DNA of 64,000 nucleotides, taken from assembly GCA_023957125.1 (NCBI GenBank), contig JAMLHL010000011.1:62001-126000 (forward strand), read 5' to 3'. How positions within the stretch are numbered: position 1 is the stretch's first letter; each line of letters starts with the position of its first letter. This DNA comes from Chitinophagaceae bacterium (lineage in GTDB: Bacteria; Bacteroidota; Bacteroidia; Chitinophagales; Chitinophagaceae). The notes beneath the pieces were generated by a model. The model ran no database searches. It worked only from the letters and a program-made list of their open reading frames with translations, and had not been told where the DNA came from. Shown here piece by piece: positions 47,676 through 56,739 of the stretch. The translations under genes and the position numbers were made by a program.

Positions 47676-49040
47676 ATGAGCCAACATCATTTCAGCCGCC
47701 GTCAATTCATTCGTGGCGCTTCTGCTTCTCTTGCACTTGCTTCTTTAAAGGTCAACGGTTTGGAAAAATACGTATGGCAGGATGCAAAACCAAGGCGGGT
47801 GGCGCTCATCGGTACCGGCTGGTATGGCAAAAGCGATCTCTTCCGGCTGATACAGGTAGCTCCGGTGGAAGTAGTAGGCTTGTGCGATCCGGACAGGCAT
47901 CAGTTGGAACAGGCGGCGGAGATGGTAAGCCAGCGACAGCAAAATCATAAAAAACCGGCTCTTTACGGCGACTACCGGAAGTTGCTTGCCGAACAAAAGC
48001 CGGAGATCGTATTGATCGGTTCGCCCGATCACTGGCACGCCTTGCAGGCCATTGATTCCATCAAGGCCGGAGCCCATGTATATGTGCAAAAGCCCATCAG
48101 TGTAGATGTGATGGAAGGCGAAGCCATGGTCGCCGCTGCAAGAAAATACAACCGGGTGGTACAGGTGGGAACCCAGCGCAAAAGCACTCCCCATCTCATT
48201 GACGCCAGGAAAAACATAGTGGATGCAGGGCTATTAGGCAAGGTGTCGCATGTGGAAATGTGTTGCTATTACCACATGCGGAATAACGGTAACCCACCGG
48301 TGCAGCCGGTGCCCGATTTCTTTGATTATGAAATGTGGACGGGGCCGGCGCCGATGCGCCCCTACGACGGGCTGCCGCATATCCGCTGGTGGCGTACGTT
48401 TATGGAATATGGAAACGGCATCATGGGTGATATGTGTATTCACATGTTTGATACCGTGAGGTGGATGCTGCGATTAGGCTGGCCCAATAAGATCAGTTCC
48501 ACCGGCGGCATTTATGTTGACAAAACCGGGAAAAGCAATATAGCCGATACGCAATCCGCTATCTTTGAATACAATGAACTGAATTGTGTGTGGCAACACC
48601 GGAGCTGGGGTACGCCTGCCGATCCTGAATACCCCTGGTCCTTTAAACTCTATGGCGAAAAAGGAACCCTGTGCGGCAGCACCATGCAATATGATTTTAT
48701 ACCCGTTGGAAAGGGAGAAAAAATTCATAAAGATGTGGTTTATGAAAAAGAAAAATACCCTGAAGACCTGACCGAACCGGCGATAGAATTGAATGCTGCT
48801 CCGGCTACCCGATCACACATGCTCGATTTTCTGAAAGCAATTGACAATCACAGCCGCCCGGTTGCAGACATTGAGGAAGGTCATATATCAACTGCAAGCT
48901 GTATTATTGCCAACCTTTCCATGAAGTTGGGGAGACCCTTGACTTACGATCCTGTGAAGAAAATAATCACAGGCGACCCGGAAGCCACAAAATTGTTGCA
49001 AAGACCCTATAGAAAGCCGTGGATACATCCTGCGGTCTGA
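47676..49040 (+). CDS. Tat-exported Gfo/Idh/MocA-family oxidoreductase
   Basis: 454 residues. Twin-arginine signal RRQFIRGASASLALASL (residues 8-24) predicts folded export with bound cofactor. The Rossmann segment is VALIGTGWYGKSDLFRLI (about 42-59), the EKP-type lysine motif reads VQKPISVDVMEGE, and the substrate region is GNGIMGDMCIHMFDTVRWML. Long exported members act on glycans with a retained NAD(P), for example as glycoside oxidoreductases or acting hydrolytically through transient oxidation. It follows the iol operon by 159 bases across a hairpin element, so a role in inositol use is uncertain. Confidence 0.85.
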   Translation: MSQHHFSRRQFIRGASASLALASLKVNGLEKYVWQDAKPRRVALIGTGWYGKSDLFRLIQVAPVEVVGLCDPDRHQLEQAAEMVSQRQQNHKKPALYGDYRKLLAEQKPEIVLIGSPDHWHALQAIDSIKAGAHVYVQKPISVDVMEGEAMVAAARKYNRVVQVGTQRKSTPHLIDARKNIVDAGLLGKVSHVEMCCYYHMRNNGNPPVQPVPDFFDYEMWTGPAPMRPYDGLPHIRWWRTFMEYGNGIMGDMCIHMFDTVRWMLRLGWPNKISSTGGIYVDKTGKSNIADTQSAIFEYNELNCVWQHRSWGTPADPEYPWSFKLYGEKGTLCGSTMQYDFIPVGKGEKIHKDVVYEKEKYPEDLTEPAIELNAAPATRSHMLDFLKAIDNHSRPVADIEEGHISTASCIIANLSMKLGRPLTYDPVKKIITGDPEATKLLQRPYRKPWIHPAV

Positions 49041-49109
49041 TTTGGATATCTCAGCTCCCTGCAACCTGCCCCCTGTAACTTGCCCCCTCCCCTGCAACCA
49101 CCTGCCAAC

Positions 49110-49919
49110 TCAATAAGGCGACGGGCTTACAGAACTCCAACCCCCGTCAACTACCAGGGTCTGACCCGTGATATGCCGGGACGCGGGCGCAGTAAAAAAC
49201 AAAGCGGCATTGGCTACATCCTGTACTGTACCCGGACGCCCCATAGGGGTTAACCGGCTCCAGGTTTTATCATAATCGGGATCACTCATCGTTCGCTCGG
49301 TAACCGTAGCGCCGGGCGCAATGGCGTTGACCGAAATGTTATGTTCCGAAAGTTCTATGACCAATCCCCTGGCCAACATTTCCAGTCCGGCTTTGGTCAT
49401 GCCGTAAGCCACCAGGTTTTTATGCGCCTGATGCCCGGTTACGGAAGACATAAATAAAATACTGCCGCCCGAATTCTGTTTGATAATTTGTTTTGCAACC
49501 GCCTGTGCCAGTAAGAAACTGCCTCCTAAATTCAGTTGCAGCACTTTATAAAGCGATTCGGGAGGATAATCCAGAAACGCCCCAAACAAAGTAATTCCCG
49601 CATTGGCCACGGCAACGGTAAGTTTTCCGAACTTCTCCACCGTCTCTTTAACCAGGAATTGTATAAAATCGGGCGAAGAAACATCGCCTGGTACCGCTAT
49701 ACAATTATAACCCTGGTCAGCAATAGCGGCGGCGGCATGAAGGGCCAGGTTTTCATCCACATCGTTCAATGCCACTGAAGCTCCATTCCTGCAGAGTTGT
49801 ACGGCTATCTCAAAACCAATTCCCTGTCCCGCACCCGTTACAACAGCCACCTCGTTTTTAAATGCATTCCCCGAAACGATCATATATGACAAAAACTTTT
49901 CGTAATCTATAAACTCCAA
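49110..49919 (-). CDS. Short-chain dehydrogenase/reductase
   Basis: 269 residues (257 if it starts at the internal ATG at 49883, MIVSGNAFKNEVAVVTG). Cofactor motif is VTGAGQGIGFE. The catalytic Ser/Tyr/Lys set is SSVTGHQ...VAYGMTKAG, and the C-terminus is HITGQTLVVDGGW. It is 13 bases downstream of the IlvD/Edd dehydratase, a pairing typical of non-phosphorylated aldonate pathways. It may oxidise a sugar or a 2-keto-3-deoxy acid. Substrate not readable from sequence. Confidence 0.85.
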   Translation of the reverse strand: MEFIDYEKFLSYMIVSGNAFKNEVAVVTGAGQGIGFEIAVQLCRNGASVALNDVDENLALHAAAAIADQGYNCIAVPGDVSSPDFIQFLVKETVEKFGKLTVAVANAGITLFGAFLDYPPESLYKVLQLNLGGSFLLAQAVAKQIIKQNSGGSILFMSSVTGHQAHKNLVAYGMTKAGLEMLARGLVIELSEHNISVNAIAPGATVTERTMSDPDYDKTWSRLTPMGRPGTVQDVANAALFFTAPASRHITGQTLVVDGGWSSVSPSPY

Positions 49920-49932
49920 ACTAAAAACGGTA

Positions 49933-51645
49933 TTAATGCGAGTCTCTCGACACCCGGCTGCCGGACGATCCTTTCAGAAAATCCAGGTCGGCGCCCAGGT
50001 GCGCCTGTTCCACATGCTGCACATACAGACTAACATAACCACGGTTGTATGGAGAAGGCGGAGTTTTGCGGTTCGCCTTCCTTCTGTTAAGCTCCTCCTC
50101 TGTGATATCCGCATGAAGCAACCGGTTTTCCACATCCAGAGTGATCATATCTCCATCCTGTAAAACAGAGAAATTTCCCCCAACGGCTGCTTCGGGCGAT
50201 ACATGCAGCACTACCGTTCCAAAACCCGTACCGCTCATCCTGCCGTCAGAAATACGCACCATATCCGTAACCCCCTTAGCCAGTATTTTTTTGGGTAATC
50301 CCAAATTACCTACCTCGGGCATGCCGGGGTAACCGGACGGCCCCACATTTTTTAAAACCATAATACAAGTCTCGTCTATATCCAGTTCCGGATCATCCAC
50401 CCGGTTTTTATAATCTTCTATATCCTCAAACACCACAGCCCTGCCGGTATGCTCCAATAAATGAGGACTGGCCGCGGACGGCTTCATCACGGCGCCTTCT
50501 TCACAAATATTCCCTTTGAGCACCACAATGCCCGATATGTCATTAAACGGCTTGCCCCCTTCTGCAATCACGTCCCGGTTATAACATTCGGCACCGGCAA
50601 TATTTTCCCCAATCGTTTTTCCATTCACCGTAATACAATCCTCATGCAGCCGTTCCCTCATCTCCTTCATCAGCGCCGGCAAACCGCCCGCATAATACAT
50701 GTCTTCCATGAAATATTCCCCGGATGGCTGGAGATTGGCCAATAAAGGAATATCTCTCGAATGAACATCAAAATCATCTATTTTAAGCGCCACGCCTATC
50801 CTGCCGGCGATGGCCAAAAGGTGCAACACAAAATTGGTAGAACCCCCGATAGCGGCATTTACCCGCATGGCATTTTCAAACGATTTCCGGGTAAGGATAT
50901 CCGACAGGCGAAGATTTTCTTTCACCATCTCCACGATCCGGAGACCCGACATCTGCGCCAGTACTTTTCTCCTTGAATCCGCAGCAGGAATAGCCGCATT
51001 TCCGGGAAGAGACAATCCCAGGGATTCCACCATACAGGCCATCGTGGAGGCAGTGCCCATCACTGCACAATGACCGCGGCTGCGACACATACAGGCTTCC
51101 GCCACCGTCATTTCTTCCTGCGACATAGAACCGGCACGCACTGCTTCGCTGAAACGCCAGACATCACTGGTACCAATGTCTTTTCCCTTATACTTGCCCG
51201 TGAGCATGGGACCTCCCGATACCACCAGTGTAGGCAAATTAACGCTGCAGGCGCCCATCACCAGCGAGGGCGTGGTTTTATCACAACCGCAAAGCAATAC
51301 CACCCCATCCATCGGGTTGGCCCGGATAGATTCCTCCACGTCCATACTTACCAGGTTGCGGTAAAGCATAGCCGTGGGCTTGATCAGTGTCTCTCCCAGC
51401 GACATCACGGGAAATTCCACGGGGAAGCCTCCCGCTTCGTAGATGCCGTGTTTCACAGACTCAGCCAACTCCCTGAAATGTGCATTGCAGGGGGTCAGCT
51501 CCGACCATGTATTACAAATCCCGATCACCGGCCTGCCGTCAAATTCATAAGACGGGATACCCTGGTTCTTCATCCAGGCCCGGTAAATAAATCCGTCCTT
51601 ACCGGTCTTTCCAAACCAGTTGCGGCTCCTTAGTTCATTACTCAT
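49933..51645 (-). CDS. IlvD/Edd-family aldonate dehydratase
   Basis: 570 residues. The iron-sulfur and Mg ligands are in CNTWSELTPCNAH, GCDKTTPSLVMGA and CRSRGHCAVMGTASTM. DGRMSGTGFGTVVLHVSPEAAVGG near 470 is also conserved. The CDKTTP form and overall sequence style match sugar-acid dehydratases (L-arabinonate, D-xylonate type), not the branched-chain enzyme IlvD. The operon partner SDR supports sugar-acid catabolism. A residual chance of dihydroxy-acid dehydratase activity remains. The C-terminal ten residues are polar and unconserved. Confidence 0.85.
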   Translation of the reverse strand: MSNELRSRNWFGKTGKDGFIYRAWMKNQGIPSYEFDGRPVIGICNTWSELTPCNAHFRELAESVKHGIYEAGGFPVEFPVMSLGETLIKPTAMLYRNLVSMDVEESIRANPMDGVVLLCGCDKTTPSLVMGACSVNLPTLVVSGGPMLTGKYKGKDIGTSDVWRFSEAVRAGSMSQEEMTVAEACMCRSRGHCAVMGTASTMACMVESLGLSLPGNAAIPAADSRRKVLAQMSGLRIVEMVKENLRLSDILTRKSFENAMRVNAAIGGSTNFVLHLLAIAGRIGVALKIDDFDVHSRDIPLLANLQPSGEYFMEDMYYAGGLPALMKEMRERLHEDCITVNGKTIGENIAGAECYNRDVIAEGGKPFNDISGIVVLKGNICEEGAVMKPSAASPHLLEHTGRAVVFEDIEDYKNRVDDPELDIDETCIMVLKNVGPSGYPGMPEVGNLGLPKKILAKGVTDMVRISDGRMSGTGFGTVVLHVSPEAAVGGNFSVLQDGDMITLDVENRLLHADITEEELNRRKANRKTPPSPYNRGYVSLYVQHVEQAHLGADLDFLKGSSGSRVSRDSH

Positions 51646-51763
51646 AACAAAACGATCCTTTGCTTAAAGATATTCTTTTTGACGGAATTACATCAAATCG
51701 CATTTCAAAATTTGCGAATGTGCAAATTTTTTGTCTCGCACACTTTTAAAAAATATTTTTCGA

Positions 51764-52074
51764 TTTACGGTCTGACCTGCGGTGCCGACCGTAAATCACG
51801 ATCCGGTCGGCATGCGCCGGCATCAGACCGGATTGCTTTAGAAAATGTCTGGTTGGTTTACGGGCTGACCTGCGGTACCGACCGTAAATCACAATCCGGT
51901 CGGCATGCACCGGCATCAGAACGGATTGCCTTAGAAAATGTCTGGTTGGTTTACGGGCTGACCTGCGGTACCGACCGCAAACCACAATCCGGTCGGCATG
52001 CGCCGGCGTCAGAACGGATTGCTTTGAAAAAGATGGTTCAGTTTACAAACCTGCGGTGCCGACCGCAGCCGTCT
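51764..52074. repeat. Tandem repeat of 93 bp, about 3.3 copies
   Basis: Units begin at 51764, 51857 and 51950, with a partial fourth from about 52042. Each unit contains two dyads: ACGGTC...GACCGT and ATCCGGTC...GACCGGAT (arms perfect in unit 1, decayed later). Because 93 is divisible by three, frames stay open on both strands, giving a 31-residue peptide repeat. No start, codon pattern or family supports a gene. It fills the 430-base gap between ilvD-type and phnW genes. The GGTACCGACCG words relate it to the GCGGTCGGTACC family. Confidence 0.85.
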
Positions 52075-52075
52075 T

Positions 52076-53185
52076 TCACATCCTGACCCCTTCTTCTTCC
52101 AGCACTTCCTTTATTGCCTTGAGAAGGGCTTTTATATCTTCAGGGAAAATTTGCCCGATGTTCCCGATACGAAAAGCATCCGCCTTACTGAGTTTGCCGG
52201 GATAAATAACAAAGCCCCGGCTGTTCAGTTTATCATAAAAAACGCCGAAGTTAAATGCGGGATCCGAAGGATAAAGAAAAGATGAAATGATATGTCCCTG
52301 GATTGCCGCAGGGATATATTGCATAAAACCCATGGCAGCCATCCCCTCATCCAACAGGCGCTTGTTTTCTTTATATCTTTTTTCCCGGGCAGGGATGCCT
52401 CCTTCCTCTTCCAACTCTCTCATCGCCTGGCGAAAGGCCATCAAACTTAAAGTTGGCGGCGTAAAACGGAATTGCCCGTTGGCCTCCAATCCGGCCCATT
52501 GATCATACAAATCAAGACTTAAGGTACGAGCCTGACCTTTTGCCTTTTCCAGTTCACTACGCTTACAAAGGGCAAAGGCGAAACCCGGCACGCCTTCTAT
52601 ACATTTATTGGACGAAGAAACCAGGAAATCAATCTGCAGGTTTTTCATATCCATCTCCACCCCACCGAAACTACTCATGGCGTCAACAATAAAAACCTGC
52701 CCGTATTTCCTGCAAACCGCCCCGATTTCAGCAATGGGGTTAAAAAGCCCGGTAGTGGTTTCGCTATGGATACAGGCCACATGTGTGAAAGCAGGATCAT
52801 CTTTTAAAACAACCTCTACTGCACCGGGCGTTACAATCGTATCCTCATCAAAGCGCAACACCTCGTGATGCAGTTGATGCATCCGCGCCATCTTCGCTAT
52901 CCTCTCGCCGTAGGCGCCATTGGCTAACACCAACAGCTTGTCCTCCGCCCCCACCACACTACTGATCACGCTCTCCACTGCAAAAGTGCCTGAACCCTGC
53001 ATGATAACCGCTTCATAACCCGAGGACTTACCGACATGGGCCAGCTCCAGCAAACCATCGCGGATATCTTTCACCGCCTTCATAAACACATGGTCGCGCG
53101 ACCCCATATCTTCCAGCATGGCTTGCTTTACAGTGGCAGATGTTGATAAGGGTCCGGGTGTAAAAAGTAAGGGCTTTTGAGTCAT
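52076..53185 (-). CDS. phnW: 2-aminoethylphosphonate--pyruvate transaminase
   Basis: 369-residue class V PLP aminotransferase, the standard PhnW length. FTPGPLSTSATVKQAMLEDMGSRD opens the chain. The PLP lysine is in SSSNKCIEGVPGFAF, and TTTGLFNPI contributes to the substrate site. It converts 2-aminoethylphosphonate and pyruvate to phosphonoacetaldehyde and alanine. It follows the DUF5690 transporter by 25 bases. No phosphonoacetaldehyde hydrolase (phnX) or phnY/phnA gene is in the window, so the next step is elsewhere or different. Confidence 0.9.
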   Translation of the reverse strand: MTQKPLLFTPGPLSTSATVKQAMLEDMGSRDHVFMKAVKDIRDGLLELAHVGKSSGYEAVIMQGSGTFAVESVISSVVGAEDKLLVLANGAYGERIAKMARMHQLHHEVLRFDEDTIVTPGAVEVVLKDDPAFTHVACIHSETTTGLFNPIAEIGAVCRKYGQVFIVDAMSSFGGVEMDMKNLQIDFLVSSSNKCIEGVPGFAFALCKRSELEKAKGQARTLSLDLYDQWAGLEANGQFRFTPPTLSLMAFRQAMRELEEEGGIPAREKRYKENKRLLDEGMAAMGFMQYIPAAIQGHIISSFLYPSDPAFNFGVFYDKLNSRGFVIYPGKLSKADAFRIGNIGQIFPEDIKALLKAIKEVLEEEGVRM

Positions 53186-53210
53186 TAGAATAGATTTGAT
53201 TAGTTATTAG

Positions 53211-54527
53211 TTAAGCCGCCCGGCTATCTGTTTCCGCAGCAACGGTATTTGCTTTTTTACGGGCGGCCAACCGGTAAAAAAACACACAGGATGCGGCTAA
53301 CAGAACCAGGGAAATGGCAGCCTGGAAATAAGTGAATTTGATCAGCACCACCGACCATTGCAGATCCTTCATAAAAAATTCTTTGTAAAGGAGCAACAAC
53401 ACACTCCCCAGGTAGCCGATGGAGTCGCATATATATACAAAAAATCCGGCGTTCGCTTTTATCCGGAAATGGGCGATCAGGCGTTCAAATAAGGCAATCT
53501 GCATGGGCATATAGGCCAGGAAAAGCCCCGTTCCCAACAGCAGCATCCACCAAAACGGTGAAATGACATGCCGCTGAAAAAGAAGCGTGGCCGCTACGGT
53601 TATGATAAATCCCAATCCCAAAATACCGTTTACCACCCAAAAGCCTTTGAAATTATTTTTTATTGCAGAAAGACTGCCGATCACAGCCAGCACAATAACG
53701 CTGGTTATGGCTTCCGTTTGCGTGAACACACTTTTATCCCAGCCGGGATCAATTTCACTCCAAATTTCCACCGTAAAATTGTCTCTGAAATCGCGGAGCG
53801 TGGCAAGGAAAGTATATAAAACAATGAAACCGAGCAGCCCCCATCCATATTGACGGAAAACATTTCTTTTGTCCGTGTTGGTCATCGGTAACCGTGGCGC
53901 CCTTGCAATAATATCTTCCTTTGTGGGAGCCGGGATCACCGACAGCATCCATACAAAAAAAAGAAACAAAGGCAGAAAAAGCAAACCGATCACAAACGGC
54001 ATCCAGAACTCGGAAAGTGTAGGAAACCACTCGTACACTTCATAATAAATCGTTTTCAGCACACCCGAAGAAACAATCAGGCTCACACTCAATCCCATTG
54101 CCAGTATTTCGGTAAATTTCCTGCCTTCGAGATAACTGAACACAATACCCCATATCATACCCAGAGGCAAACCGTTCAAAAACAGAAAAATAAAGTTGTA
54201 AGGATAAGGCACCCATCCAAAAAACAACAAGGCTATCTCAGCAAAAAGGATCAGACCTATAATGAGCTGCGAACGACTGGCCGCCTTCAGCTCAGAAATA
54301 ACCTTGATCCCTACGAATTTGGAGATCATGTACCCGAATACCTGCGCAATAATAAGAATAATCTTGTAGTGAATGCCCCATAATGACAACCCTTCATAGA
54401 TGCCGGCATTAAAAGGCTTTCTAAAAGCATACATACAAAAATAGGTGCCAAAAGCGGCTACCATACACCATACAATGAAAAAGATCTTAGAATCAGCCAG
54501 TAATTTTCTGAGCCATGTCATGGGCAA
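53211..54527 (-). CDS. DUF5690-family MFS-like transporter
   Basis: 438 residues with about 12 hydrophobic helices, of the DUF5690 family related to organophosphate transporters. The N-terminal YAFRKPFNAGIYEG (near 33-46) resembles the GlpT-type helix-1 region with a basic substrate-binding residue. Its position directly before phnW (25 bases) points to 2-aminoethylphosphonate or another phosphonate as substrate. The divergent spacer to pdxJ has a short TAAAC-TTTC-GTTTA dyad at 54536-54549. Substrate assignment is inferred. Confidence 0.8.
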   Translation of the reverse strand: MPMTWLRKLLADSKIFFIVWCMVAAFGTYFCMYAFRKPFNAGIYEGLSLWGIHYKIILIIAQVFGYMISKFVGIKVISELKAASRSQLIIGLILFAEIALLFFGWVPYPYNFIFLFLNGLPLGMIWGIVFSYLEGRKFTEILAMGLSVSLIVSSGVLKTIYYEVYEWFPTLSEFWMPFVIGLLFLPLFLFFVWMLSVIPAPTKEDIIARAPRLPMTNTDKRNVFRQYGWGLLGFIVLYTFLATLRDFRDNFTVEIWSEIDPGWDKSVFTQTEAITSVIVLAVIGSLSAIKNNFKGFWVVNGILGLGFIITVAATLLFQRHVISPFWWMLLLGTGLFLAYMPMQIALFERLIAHFRIKANAGFFVYICDSIGYLGSVLLLLYKEFFMKDLQWSVVLIKFTYFQAAISLVLLAASCVFFYRLAARKKANTVAAETDSRAA

Positions 54528-54606
54528 GTCTTTAGTAAACTTTCGTTTAGTATATGTAAATATATCAAAAAAAGGAATAAGCGGTGAAGATACATAAATA
54601 AGGTTT

Positions 54607-54614
54607 TAATTTTG
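54607..54614 (+). promoter_or_regulatory. Promoter -7 box candidate for pdxJ
   Basis: TAATTTTG (TAnnTTTG consensus) only 6 bases before the pdxJ ATG at 54621. It would give a leaderless or near-leaderless transcript, like the promoter at 27823. No clear TTG -33 element. Confidence 0.45.
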
Positions 54615-54620
54615 TGCATT

Positions 54621-55352
54621 ATGCAACATCGCACCAAACTTTCGGTAAACATCAATAAAATCGCCACGCTTCGCAACAGTCGCGGCGGTAACAACCCCGA
54701 TGTATTAAAAGCGGCAAGAGATATTGAGCGGTTCGGCGCCGACGGAATAACCGTGCATCCCCGTCCCGATGAAAGACATATCCGTTACAATGACGTGAGG
54801 GAAATCAAAAAAATAATCACCACCGAATTTAATATCGAAGGCAACTGCAGGGAACAGAAATTTACAGACCTTGTTCTGGAAACGAAGCCCAACCAGGTAA
54901 CCCTCGTGCCTGACACCACCGGCCAGCTTACCAGCGACCATGGCTGGGATACGATTCAACACAAAGATTACCTGACCTATATCATCCGGGTTTTTCAACA
55001 GGCCGGTATCCGCGTTTCAATTTTTGTGGACCCGGTCATTTCGATGGTGGAAGGCGCCGCAGCAACGGGAACTAACCGGATAGAATTATATACCGAAGCC
55101 TATGCCAGAAACTATCCGGCCGGTAAAGAAAAAGCCATTGCTCCTTATATAGCTGCAGCTAAAAAAGCAAGGGAACTGGGACTGGGTATTAACGCCGGGC
55201 ACGACCTGGATCTGCATAACCTTAGCTATTTCAGGGAGCAGGTCCCCTGGGTGGATGAAGTATCCATCGGTCACGCGTTAATTAGCGACGCCCTGTATCT
55301 TGGCTTGGAAAATACCGTGCAACTGTACAAGCGGCAGTTAGGCGTGTACTGA
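54621..55352 (+). CDS. pdxJ: Pyridoxine 5'-phosphate synthase
   Basis: 243 residues from ATG 54621 (MQHRTKLSVNINKIATLRNSRG); a TTG three codons earlier is less likely. It is a TIM barrel that condenses 1-deoxy-xylulose 5-phosphate with 3-amino-2-oxopropyl phosphate to vitamin B6. Conserved parts are GITVHPRPDERHI (near 46), FNIEGNCRE, QVTLVPDTTGQLTSDHGWD and the phosphate loop INAGHDLDLHNL with SIGHALISDAL. Normal length. Confidence 0.95.
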   Translation: MQHRTKLSVNINKIATLRNSRGGNNPDVLKAARDIERFGADGITVHPRPDERHIRYNDVREIKKIITTEFNIEGNCREQKFTDLVLETKPNQVTLVPDTTGQLTSDHGWDTIQHKDYLTYIIRVFQQAGIRVSIFVDPVISMVEGAAATGTNRIELYTEAYARNYPAGKEKAIAPYIAAAKKARELGLGINAGHDLDLHNLSYFREQVPWVDEVSIGHALISDALYLGLENTVQLYKRQLGVY

Positions 55353-55394
55353 TGGCATGAATATTGTTTTATTGAAAACAAAAACAACAACAAT

Positions 55395-55916
55395 ATGAAA
55401 CGACTACTTCTTTACCCGGCGATGGCTGCCTTATTTTTATTTTTCAATTCGGCTGCTGCCCAGGACAAAAAGCCGCCCGCCAGCCCTCCGGCCACGGCTA
55501 AGGCTACCCTAAAAAGTGGCGCCACCATCACTATCAACTACAGCCAACCATCGGTAAAAGGCAGAACCATCGGTAAAAACCTGGAACCGCTTCCCGGAAA
55601 AGTATGGCGTACCGGCGCCAACCAGGCCACCGTTTTCGAAACCGATAAAAACATTATGGTGGAAGGAAAAAGTCTTCCCGCCGGCAAATACGGATTGTTT
55701 ACCATCGCCGGGGATAAGGAATGGACCATCATCTTCAACAAAACCTGGGATCAATGGGGCGCATTCAATTACGACGAAAAAAAGGATGCCTTACGCGTTA
55801 ACGTAAAGTCTCAGAAAGCGCCGTCATTTACAGAAACCTTCACCATCAATGCCAGCAACGACGGAAAAGTTACGCTGCTGTGGGGTGATACCCGGGTGGA
55901 TTTTACCGTAAGATAA
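55395..55916 (+). CDS. Exported DUF2911 protein
   Basis: 173 residues with signal peptide MKRLLLYPAMAALFLFFNSAAAQ, then a DUF2911 domain over most of the chain. Typical segments are ITINYSQPSVKGRTIGKNLEPLPGKVWRTGANQAT and AGKYGLFTIAGDKEWTIIFN. The family is common and exported in Bacteroidota, with no known function. It is 42 bases after pdxJ and followed by a strong terminator. Confidence 0.85.
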   Translation: MKRLLLYPAMAALFLFFNSAAAQDKKPPASPPATAKATLKSGATITINYSQPSVKGRTIGKNLEPLPGKVWRTGANQATVFETDKNIMVEGKSLPAGKYGLFTIAGDKEWTIIFNKTWDQWGAFNYDEKKDALRVNVKSQKAPSFTETFTINASNDGKVTLLWGDTRVDFTVR

Positions 55917-55931
55917 CCATCGCCGGAAATG

Positions 55932-55971
55932 ATAAGGGTGAAAGCGGATTCATGCCGTCTTTCACCCTTAT
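55932..55971. terminator. Bidirectional terminator hairpin between DUF2911 and hisIE
   Basis: Perfect 13-bp stem ATAAGGGTGAAAG / CTTTCACCCTTAT around a 14-base loop that contains an inner CGG/CCG pair. It lies in the convergent spacer and can end transcription from both sides. Confidence 0.85.
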
Positions 55972-55987
55972 TCTTTGGAATCCGTTC

Positions 55988-56584
55988 TTATTTTTTATGC
56001 CGCGCCTCTAATACCTGTACCACATCCTTCAACTGATATCCTTTTGCATTTAACAGGATCAGGTAATGAAATAACAGATCAGCGGACTCATTCAAAAACA
56101 GGGTTTCATTATCGTCTTTCGCTTCAATCACCACTTCCACCGCCTCCTCTCCAACTTTCTGGGCAATTTTATTGATCCCTTTCGCAAACAGGGAAGCAAT
56201 ATAAGATCCTTCAGGCGCAGCTTCCCGGCGCGAGGCAATGATCTCCTGGAGGCGCAACAAAAAGTTATCATTATGATTCTCTTCCGACCAGCAGGTATCC
56301 GCTCCCGTATGGCATACCGGACCCAGCGGATGCGCTTTGATCAGCAGGGTATCATGATCACAATCCACCGCCACCGATTTCAATTCCAGGAAATTTCCGC
56401 TCTCCTCTCCCTTCGTCCATAATCTTTTCCTGCTTCTGCTGTAAAACGTAACCCTTCCTTCCGTCATGGTCTTCTTCAACGCTTCTTCATTCATAAAACC
56501 CATCATCAACACCTTTTGGGTATCGTTGTCCTGTATGATAGCCGGTACCAGCCCGTCATTGTATTTATTAAAATCAATATCCAT
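55988..56584 (-). CDS. hisIE: Bifunctional phosphoribosyl-AMP cyclohydrolase / phosphoribosyl-ATP pyrophosphohydrolase
   Basis: 198 residues from ATG 56584 (MDIDFNKYNDGLVPAI). The 22 residues upstream in frame are hydrophobic and not part of the family. The HisI half has WTKGEESGNFLEL, and the zinc-site DCDHDTLLI with HTGADTCW. The HisE half from about residue 110 has KVGEEAVEVVIEAKDDN. It performs steps 2 and 3 of histidine synthesis. Last gene of the his block. Confidence 0.95.
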   Translation of the reverse strand: MDIDFNKYNDGLVPAIIQDNDTQKVLMMGFMNEEALKKTMTEGRVTFYSRSRKRLWTKGEESGNFLELKSVAVDCDHDTLLIKAHPLGPVCHTGADTCWSEENHNDNFLLRLQEIIASRREAAPEGSYIASLFAKGINKIAQKVGEEAVEVVIEAKDDNETLFLNESADLLFHYLILLNAKGYQLKDVVQVLEARHKK

Positions 56585-56739
56585 ACACACGATTGAGTCG
56601 GCAAAGATACAGAATAAGCAAAAGAGGAAGTGATTTTTTGAGCCGGACAATAGTATGGCAGCTCAACTTCGTTGCGTCGCACACTTCAGGGTTCTGTTCC
56701 CTTTTTAGCAAAGCAGGGAATGCTTTTAAAATTGCCTTC

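Noticed and set aside
46809..47705. Open frame of 298 codons on the minus strand
   Set aside because: Antisense to iolE and the start of the oxidoreductase gene; no family features.
49933..51645. Dihydroxy-acid dehydratase of branched-chain synthesis (ilvD)
   Set aside because: No ilv genes nearby; sequence style and the SDR partner fit a sugar-acid dehydratase better.
51679..52086. 135-codon frame with three 31-residue repeats (plus strand)
   Set aside because: Explained by a 93-bp tandem DNA repeat that keeps all frames in register; the opposite strand is equally open, and the frame overlaps the end of phnW.
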